Assembly (NCBI GenBank): GCA_003150395.1 | Contig: QAMI01000057.1 | Location: 14,217 to 26,286, forward strand | Direction of reading: 5' to 3' | DNA: 12,070 nucleotides | From: Candidatus Gastranaerophilales bacterium | GTDB lineage: Bacteria; Cyanobacteriota; Vampirovibrionia; Gastranaerophilales; Gastranaerophilaceae | Shown here: piece after piece, positions 6,157 through 12,070 of the stretch | Position numbering within the stretch: the first letter of the stretch is position 1 | How the letters are laid out: each line of letters starts with the position of its first letter | Position numbers and translations under genes: made by a program | Notes under the pieces: model-generated | What the model was told of the DNA's origin: nothing | What the model saw: the letters and a program-made list of their open reading frames with translations, nothing else | Database searches by the model: none

Positions 6157-6161
6157 AAGGA
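6157..6161 (+). promoter_or_regulatory. Ribosome binding site of the giant gene
   Basis: AAGGA lies seven bases before the ATG at 6169 and just outside the right inverted repeat. It therefore stays with the giant gene in both orientations of the cassette, while whatever promoter lies inside the cassette can be exchanged. It also decides the start at 6169 over the TTG at 6130. Confidence 0.6.
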
Positions 6162-6168
6162 CTATGCA

Positions 6169-9100
6169 ATGGCAGAATTTAACGAAATTAAATTTAAAGG
6201 ACAAATTCAAGGTTATTCAACACTAAAAGCGGGGTTGAAGCGTTCTGATTTGAACGGGGATGCTGTTCTACAATCAATTTTTGATAAAATAGATACTGCT
6301 AATGAAAATGGTGTAAAAGACGGTATTCTTGATGCAAATGAAGTAAAAATTTTTATGCAAAAAATCGTTGAATTTGCTAAAGGCGGACGTGACAGAAAAC
6401 TTTCTTCAAAAGAAGCCAACAAATTTCTACAATCATTGGGAGTTGAAAATGCCGATTCATCAAATTTGTTTGGGTTATTAAATTCTTTATCCGTCCAATC
6501 TAAAAATATTAAACAAACTACTGTAAATACACAAAAAGGTTCTAATATTATTGAATATACAGATGGACATACCGAAGAAATTTTTGCGGACGGTTCACAA
6601 ATCATTACGGTAAAAAGCGGTGATACAACAATCGTGACAAAACAGGATAAAAACGGCAACATTATTGCTAAAACCGAAACAACCGTAAAAGATGGTGTTC
6701 AAACTGTTCTTGAATATGAAGGAGAAACTCCAAAATCTAAAACTGTAACAGATATAAATAACAAAACCGTTTCTAATTATACTTTTGAAAACGGTGAAGA
6801 AACTCTTGTTCAAGAAGAAAATACCCAAACAGGAGATGTTACAACTTACAAAAACAACACAAAAACTATCACGAAAAAAGACGGAACTGTCGTAGTTGAA
6901 AACGATGGGCAAACCACAACAACTTCACCTGATGGAAATACAATTACAGTTAATTCAGAAAATAGTACTGTTACGACAGTCAGAAATCCAGAAGATAAAT
7001 CTGAAACCATTACAACATATGAAAATGGTGTCACAACCATTTTAAATAAAAAAGATGGTAAAAATATTTCTCAAACCGTAACAAAAGACGGGCAAACCTC
7101 TTCTCTAGAATACGACGGTAACGGGAATACAAAGGGTGTTGTTGTTCAAAATGGTGAAAGTCCTGCGGTAGTTGCAAAGAAATTCGGCTGTAAGGTGGAA
7201 GATTTAATTGCAGCAAACCCTGATGCTATAAAAGGTAAAGCTCCTAATCAGTATTTCTTAGTTGGTGCGGATATTGTTATCCCAGGGGAAATGAACGCCG
7301 AAAAATTTGCACAACTAAATGCAGGTAGACAAACTAAAGAACAGGCTATCGGTAAATATACACAATTTGTACAAGCACAACAAGCCCAAATAGAAGCTGA
7401 AGATAAAGAACTTGCAGCCAGAAAAGGACACGGAAGATCTTTTATAGAGCAAAAATGGAATACTTTTGAAGAATGTGCCATTGCTTATTACAAACGAGAA
7501 GGTGTAACAAACCCAACAAAAAGACAAATTGAATTAAGAGTTAAAGAACTACAAGATTTAAACCCAAATCTTAAAGATGGTGAAATAAAAGGTAAACAAA
7601 TAATTGCAACATTCAGCCCGGAAACAGATGCTCAAATTGGAGCAGGACAACAAAAAAGAGAAGCTGAAGGAATGGAGCGAGAACAAAAAAATGAAGCTAC
7701 AGAAGGAAAAAGCATTGCTCAAACTATGTTTAATGCAATCGACGGATTGAGCTGGAATGGCGGTGTCAGTAAAAAAGAATTTAAAACCGCTCTTAATAGT
7801 GTAAATTCTGACAATGTTGTTGGTCTTTTAAAGCAGTATAATGAAATTTCACCTGATGAAACACTTATTGAAGCCATCTTTGACGAAACCGGCAGTTCTT
7901 TAGAAGATCGTAAAAACGCAGTACAAAAAATAGTAGATTCTTTAATTCAACGTGCCCAAAAGGTAAATGTTAGTGACGAACGACAAAAACAAGCTATAGA
8001 AGCTTGTAAAAAAGAGTTAGATTCATACTGGTCATTAGGTATCGGGTATTGCCAAACTTCAAAACTAGACGGATTAGTAAACAATTTAATCGGGACCATT
8101 GATGCTGCAGAAGCATTGACTAATGAAGAAAAAAATAGAATGAGTGGAAACGGTATTAATGAAACTTTGGACTTGATGAATACGCAAGTTACAGAAAATA
8201 CATCCGCTTTGAATGCACAATTAGCAGAAGATGGCTGGTGTGCAGATTTATATGAAGGTCTGAAATGGTGTGTTGGTTCTGATAATCTTGATGAACATGT
8301 AAAAGCTGATTTAAAAGAATATGAAGGATATATTGCAGAGCTACAAAAAGCTGAACAAACAGGTGGTGAAGCCGGATTTAAAGCAAAGTTCAAGGAAATT
8401 TTTGGAGTTGATTATGACCCGAATTTGATGAAAGGTTATAATAAATTACAATCAAATTTTGCAATGGCACAAGGCTTAACAATGCAAAAAGAAGGTTTTT
8501 ATTCTGAATTTGAGTCTTGCATTAATGGTCAGGAAGATTATTTTTCAATGCGTGATAAATATGGACAATATTTAGTGCAGCTTGCACAGGCGGAAGGGCA
8601 AAATATTGATGCAAATAATGCCGTAGACTCAGTTATTGCAACACAATTACAAAAATCCGGTTTGGATATTCAAACTGCAACTGATGTACAAAAACGCCAA
8701 GCTTTAAAGACAGTTATTTCAGATACTTATAATGCTTTTGATGCAGAGTTAAATAAATATACACAAGGTCGTTCATTATCAAATATGGAAAAACAGCTCA
8801 AAAATGCTGGTTCTGCGGTATTTGGCAATAAAAATGATATTGCATTTAGAGTAAATGATTATATTTCTTCACAACAACAGGGTGGTGCCGCCGTTAATAT
8901 GGCAGTTAAAGCAGCAGGTGCTATCGCTATTGGTGTCGCAACAGGGGGTGTCGGATTTGCAGCACTTGCAACGGCAGCAGGGGCAACAGCAGTTCTTTCT
9001 GCGACAGTTGACTTAACTGATAGAGTATCTTCAGAAGTAGGGCTTAAAGAAGATGAAGTTGCGAACATTCTCAAAAATGCGACTATTGATGGTGCTTCTG

Positions 9101-11676
9101 TGTTTGCAGGCGGTATTGCCGGTAAATATGCGGCAATGTTTAAAAATGCAAATTCATTTGTACAAGCAGGCGGTAAATTAGCTATAACGACTGCCGCTGA
9201 TGCTGCAACAGGTGCCGCCGGTGAATATTTACAAACCGGTACTATTACATTAGAAGGTGTTGCATTCCAAGCGGTATTCTCTGCATCAGGTAATTTGGTT
9301 TCGCTGAAACAACTTACTAAAACAGATATTCCATCAACAACTTCAGGCGACCCTCAATCCGTCAGAGTTTCAAAAGGAGTTAAGGGTGATGTCAATAATC
9401 ATAGAGATGCCATTGCAGATGGAGAAGTTGCAAGAAATGCTGATCAGACACATTTAAGTGCCAATGAACGCAAAATGGTTGAACAAGGACTGGAAGATGT
9501 TCCTACACCGGAAGAACTTGCGGCATATCAAAAACAACATGGCTATGAACCGGTTCCTGACGCGGACAAACCGGCATATCAGGCTCATCAGGAACAAGTA
9601 GGAGCAGATTATGCAAATGCACATAAATTAGAAAATAATGCAGTAATTGTTGAACAAAAAGTGCCTTCTGCACCTAAAGAAGTTATTGATAAATTAAATG
9701 ATGAAATAAAAGGAATAGATGGTTCTATAAAAAGGCTTGAACAGCAAATTGCGGGAGCAAAACGCTTTGGTAAAAATACCGAAACACTTGAAAAACAATT
9801 GGATGGTTTGAAAGCAAAACGTGCAGCGAAAGCTGCGGAACTTGAAGCAACCCAAAAGCCTCAAGCTCAGTCAGAACCCGAAGTTAAAGCTGATACACCT
9901 GCCGGCGAAACGCCTAAAGCCGATGTTAAAGCCGACGCGACTCCGGAAAGTGTAAAACAATCTGCCAATAATATATCTGATGCTGAAATTCCGGTTGAAC
10001 ACAAAGGATTATGGCAAAATTGCAAAAAACAGATTGATAAAATAACAGATGAATTGAAAAACTTTAAAGGTGATGTTGATGCAATGCTTTTAAAGTGTGA
10101 AAACTTGTTCGCAGACTTAAGAACTATTGCAAAAAATGCAAATGAATCTGTCAAAAATAAGATTAACAAGCTTATTGAAGATTTACGCTCAATGTTAACC
10201 CCTAAAAACTTGCCAAATGTTGATGGCGCATTAACGCCAAGTATAACTCCACAACACAGAATGGCAATGGGTCAAATCGGCAATAGTATTCCACGTGCGA
10301 AAAGTTTAGATGACTTAAATAAATTGCAAGCCTGGCTTGATAATATGCCGGAATGTTCACAAAAAACTAACTTACAAAATCAGTTGAATGCAAAATATGC
10401 ACAGGTTTCTTCCCCACATGCCGGTGTATCCCCCAAAGCCGATTATTCAAACTCCCCGATTGGCACCCGTCTGCCAAAAAATGAACCGGTAACATTAACA
10501 GGTATGGAAACCTTAAAACTAGCTGATTACGATTTGGATTTAAGTTCTTGTGAAATTCAGACTAAATTAAAAGCAATGAAAGACGGAGATGTAATTACTG
10601 TCGGTAGAAATGTACAAGGTTCAAATGACATCAAAATTGACGGTAATTTTACAACTGTTTCCGGTAAACATTTACAAATTGAAAAAGTTGGTGATAAGTT
10701 TGTCGTAACAGATTTATCTACAAATGGTACTACGATTGGTAAATCTGTTGCTCACGTATCAGATGAAATAAAAACAACTTTTGGTCATCAAACAATTAAC
10801 AGTCTTGCTGATTTAAAACCAGGGGAAGTACAATCTATTACTAAAGATAATATCAGATACACCATAGAAAATAACAATGGAAAGATTAGGATTGCTTCCA
10901 GTACGAGATTAAATCCGTCATTAAATAAAGCCATTAAATTCGATGAAATTAGAATGTCAAACAGAACCCCAAATGGAAAAGCAAATCCGGGCAAAACAAT
11001 GGGTGAATTACTGACACCACAACAGAAACAAGTATATTCAGATTCTCTGGATGCATTTGAAAGGTCAAAAAACAAAAAAATAGTACATAATGCAAATAAT
11101 GTTTTGACGACTGATAATATGTTACATGGTACAGATTTAGATGCTTTATTGAACAATGGAGGAATATTAGATAACGGTCTTGTTCCAAGAGAAATTTCTG
11201 GTAATAGTGCTGCTCAATTTGAAGATGGTTCTGTGCCGGATACACTCACTCCACTTTGTTCAGATGTATGGGATATCAGACGAAATGCAACTATTAAAGA
11301 TTATTTTGATGCAAACAATTCGCATTGGAATAATTATGGAGAATCATACTTCTTACCAAACTCAAACCAAATGGCTTCTCCTGTAGTTATAGTTTTTGAT
11401 AAAAAATCCATTGATCCAACAATTATAGATAATTCATTTGGTGTGAATAATTCAGGCAAAAGTATACTATTTGAAAATGGAAATATGAGCAGAGGACATA
11501 ACTATCCAACACACAGAGCAATACCTATTGGAGCACCTGCAAATAGTATTGATCGCATAATTGTTGATACTCGTAGAGTAGGTCAATCTGAAATTAATGC
11601 TCTTCAACAAAAAATCAAATCTCAAGGTTTGGATATTAAATTATATGATTTAAATGGAAATCTATTATCTAAATAA
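6169..11676 (+). CDS. Giant multidomain LysM/FHA protein with toxin-like C-terminus
   Basis: I do not recognise this 1835-residue protein as a named gene. Domains in order: EF-hand-like loops at 42-58 (acidic residues D51, D55, E58) and 70-82, and a weaker one near 525-537; a repetitive Thr/Asn/Gly-rich beta region, about 117-322, of short strands with turns such as KDGT, PDGN and NGNT; a LysM domain, 324-372 (VVVQNGESPAVVAKKFG to VGADIVIP); a second LysM-like piece near 430-482; a long helical region to about 900; an Ala/Gly-rich hydrophobic section, 907-948, with more at 974-1047; a coiled coil, 1172-1228; a Lys/Ala/Asp/Pro-rich linker, 1233-1265; an FHA domain, 1471 to about 1560 (G1479, R1480, S1498, H1501, N1519, G1520); and a C-terminal domain, about 1640-1835, opening with LHGT (1652-1655). 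There is no signal peptide. The layout suggests a large effector or polymorphic-toxin-like protein, exported by a dedicated system if at all. The gene follows an invertible cassette that probably switches it. Confidence 0.8.
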   Translation: MAEFNEIKFKGQIQGYSTLKAGLKRSDLNGDAVLQSIFDKIDTANENGVKDGILDANEVKIFMQKIVEFAKGGRDRKLSSKEANKFLQSLGVENADSSNLFGLLNSLSVQSKNIKQTTVNTQKGSNIIEYTDGHTEEIFADGSQIITVKSGDTTIVTKQDKNGNIIAKTETTVKDGVQTVLEYEGETPKSKTVTDINNKTVSNYTFENGEETLVQEENTQTGDVTTYKNNTKTITKKDGTVVVENDGQTTTTSPDGNTITVNSENSTVTTVRNPEDKSETITTYENGVTTILNKKDGKNISQTVTKDGQTSSLEYDGNGNTKGVVVQNGESPAVVAKKFGCKVEDLIAANPDAIKGKAPNQYFLVGADIVIPGEMNAEKFAQLNAGRQTKEQAIGKYTQFVQAQQAQIEAEDKELAARKGHGRSFIEQKWNTFEECAIAYYKREGVTNPTKRQIELRVKELQDLNPNLKDGEIKGKQIIATFSPETDAQIGAGQQKREAEGMEREQKNEATEGKSIAQTMFNAIDGLSWNGGVSKKEFKTALNSVNSDNVVGLLKQYNEISPDETLIEAIFDETGSSLEDRKNAVQKIVDSLIQRAQKVNVSDERQKQAIEACKKELDSYWSLGIGYCQTSKLDGLVNNLIGTIDAAEALTNEEKNRMSGNGINETLDLMNTQVTENTSALNAQLAEDGWCADLYEGLKWCVGSDNLDEHVKADLKEYEGYIAELQKAEQTGGEAGFKAKFKEIFGVDYDPNLMKGYNKLQSNFAMAQGLTMQKEGFYSEFESCINGQEDYFSMRDKYGQYLVQLAQAEGQNIDANNAVDSVIATQLQKSGLDIQTATDVQKRQALKTVISDTYNAFDAELNKYTQGRSLSNMEKQLKNAGSAVFGNKNDIAFRVNDYISSQQQGGAAVNMAVKAAGAIAIGVATGGVGFAALATAAGATAVLSATVDLTDRVSSEVGLKEDEVANILKNATIDGASVFAGGIAGKYAAMFKNANSFVQAGGKLAITTAADAATGAAGEYLQTGTITLEGVAFQAVFSASGNLVSLKQLTKTDIPSTTSGDPQSVRVSKGVKGDVNNHRDAIADGEVARNADQTHLSANERKMVEQGLEDVPTPEELAAYQKQHGYEPVPDADKPAYQAHQEQVGADYANAHKLENNAVIVEQKVPSAPKEVIDKLNDEIKGIDGSIKRLEQQIAGAKRFGKNTETLEKQLDGLKAKRAAKAAELEATQKPQAQSEPEVKADTPAGETPKADVKADATPESVKQSANNISDAEIPVEHKGLWQNCKKQIDKITDELKNFKGDVDAMLLKCENLFADLRTIAKNANESVKNKINKLIEDLRSMLTPKNLPNVDGALTPSITPQHRMAMGQIGNSIPRAKSLDDLNKLQAWLDNMPECSQKTNLQNQLNAKYAQVSSPHAGVSPKADYSNSPIGTRLPKNEPVTLTGMETLKLADYDLDLSSCEIQTKLKAMKDGDVITVGRNVQGSNDIKIDGNFTTVSGKHLQIEKVGDKFVVTDLSTNGTTIGKSVAHVSDEIKTTFGHQTINSLADLKPGEVQSITKDNIRYTIENNNGKIRIASSTRLNPSLNKAIKFDEIRMSNRTPNGKANPGKTMGELLTPQQKQVYSDSLDAFERSKNKKIVHNANNVLTTDNMLHGTDLDALLNNGGILDNGLVPREISGNSAAQFEDGSVPDTLTPLCSDVWDIRRNATIKDYFDANNSHWNNYGESYFLPNSNQMASPVVIVFDKKSIDPTIIDNSFGVNNSGKSILFENGNMSRGHNYPTHRAIPIGAPANSIDRIIVDTRRVGQSEINALQQKIKSQGLDIKLYDLNGNLLSK

Positions 11677-11753
11677 TTCTTTAAACAAAATTGTATGATA
11701 AAGAAGCATATATACATCTTTTCAGCCAGCTTGCAATATTTCATTTTTGTCAT
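11622..11753 (-). other. Possible 43-codon ORF, overlapping the giant gene's end
   Basis: On the minus strand an ATG (11753) preceded by AGGAGT (11758-11763) opens 43 codons beginning MTKMKYCKLAEKMYICF. The ribosome binding site and the KYCKLAEKM start look real, but the rest is low-complexity and runs back over the last 55 bases of the giant gene. It may be the cut start of a small gene that once followed the broken integrase, joined to unrelated sequence. I do not claim a product. Confidence 0.2.
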
Positions 11754-11761
11754 ATTAACTC

Positions 11762-12060
11762 CTATTTGCACATTGCATTTTTAACACCATAATAAGAATT
11801 ATGTTTAATTAATCCTTGCTGAAATGCATATTTTAAAATAATTCCAAGTAATGTCACGCCACTGCTTGCTGTTTTTAGGTTTATATTTGTCTTTCATTTT
11901 CTGCATAAAATCAACAATCATTTCATACGTGATTTTATTAATTTGAATTTAACCAAAATAAGGCAGAATATTGTATTTTACTGGGATTTGTAACCCTTCA
12001 AAGTATCTTTTGTTAGTTTTCTATTAGCAAGATAATCTTGTGCTAAAGCTCTAAATAAAG
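11762..12060 (-). pseudogene. Broken tyrosine integrase, N-terminal part
   Basis: Minus-strand reading gives pieces of a phage-type integrase N-terminal domain in several frames: LFRALAQDYLANRKLTKDT and LKGYKSQ, then a stop at about 11978; after a frame change NILPYFG, an in-frame stop, INKITYEMIVDFMQKMKDKYK; after another change TLLGIILKYAFQQGLIKHN and SYYGVKNAMCK, ending at 11762. This order (SAM-like helices with the 'TLKGYKSQ...ILPYFG...I' pattern) is typical of tyrosine integrases of phages and integrative elements. At least two frameshifts and one internal stop are present, and no catalytic domain follows. It is a different, longer integrase type than the intact 181-residue one at 5513-6058, and the 5' end runs into the end of the window. 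Confidence 0.65.
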
Positions 12061-12070
12061 GGGGGGGGGG
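12060..12070. other. Terminal poly-G run, likely artefact
   Basis: The last 11 bases are all G in an otherwise AT-rich region. Such runs at the very end of a contig are typical of no-signal calls in two-colour sequencing or of an assembly edge, so they should not be read as biology. Confidence 0.7.

Noticed and set aside
6130..6168. TTG start at 6130 for the giant gene (13 extra residues)
   Set aside because: The TTG lies inside the inverted repeat and has no ribosome binding site; ATG 6169 has AAGGA at the right distance.
6520..7140. CRISPR-like or tandem DNA repeats in the Thr/Asn-rich part of the giant gene
   Set aside because: Repetition is at the protein level (short beta strands and turns); no regularly spaced identical DNA units are seen.
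11677..11705. TTCTTTA ... TAAAGAA inverted repeat as a terminator of the giant gene
   Set aside because: Only seven AT-rich pairs with a 15-base loop and no T tract; too weak to call.

Overview
The window reads as a low-GC bacterial chromosome (or a contig from a metagenome assembly). A gut Melainabacteria-type organism (Gastranaerophilales) would fit the mix of housekeeping genes and the very large LysM/FHA protein, but there is no rRNA or other marker gene, so the assignment is only an inference and a Firmicute is not excluded. The last 11 bases are a run of G that looks like a sequencing or assembly artefact at a contig end.

Left part, bases 1-4716: six tightly packed genes on the + strand. 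They are a membrane-anchored thioredoxin-like protein and a CcdA-type membrane electron carrier (overlapping by one base), lumazine synthase (ribH), N-acetylmuramate-6-phosphate etherase (murQ), glycerol-3-phosphate dehydrogenase (gpsA) and a PSP1-domain, cysteine-rich RicT/YaaT-type protein. These are ordinary, intact genes serving extracytoplasmic thiol chemistry, riboflavin synthesis, cell wall recycling and phospholipid synthesis.

Middle part, 4717-5366: no intact gene. Two truncated gene ends on opposite strands meet head to head at about 5100; one looks like the C-terminus of an FRG-domain protein. This is a decayed accessory region.

Invertible cassette, 5391-6144: a short tyrosine recombinase of FimB-like size (181 aa, complete R-K-H-R-H-Y catalytic set, minus strand) is enclosed by a perfect 26-bp inverted repeat. 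Each repeat is built like a recombination site: two 10-bp arms around an asymmetric centre, and the centres (GACA and TGTC) are reverse complements, so strand exchange between the sites should invert the 0.75-kb segment. The right repeat lies 24 bases before the ATG of a giant gene, with only its ribosome binding site between them. A candidate promoter just inside the left repeat now points left; after inversion it, and the recombinase gene itself, would point into the giant gene. I read this as a self-encoded phase-variation switch, shown here in what is probably the OFF orientation.

Giant gene, 6169-11676: 1835 aa, no signal peptide. It has EF-hand-like loops, a long beta-rich repetitive stretch, a LysM domain, a large helical region, an Ala/Gly-rich hydrophobic section, a coiled coil and Lys/Ala/Asp-rich linker, an FHA domain, and a C-terminal domain of about 190 aa beginning with an LHGT motif that weakly suggests an ADP-ribosyltransferase-like fold. 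This is the layout of a large effector or polymorphic-toxin-like protein; no clear immunity gene follows.

Right end, 11677-12070: no intact gene, but a broken N-terminal part of a second, longer tyrosine integrase on the minus strand, which supports a history of mobile-element insertion around the giant gene.
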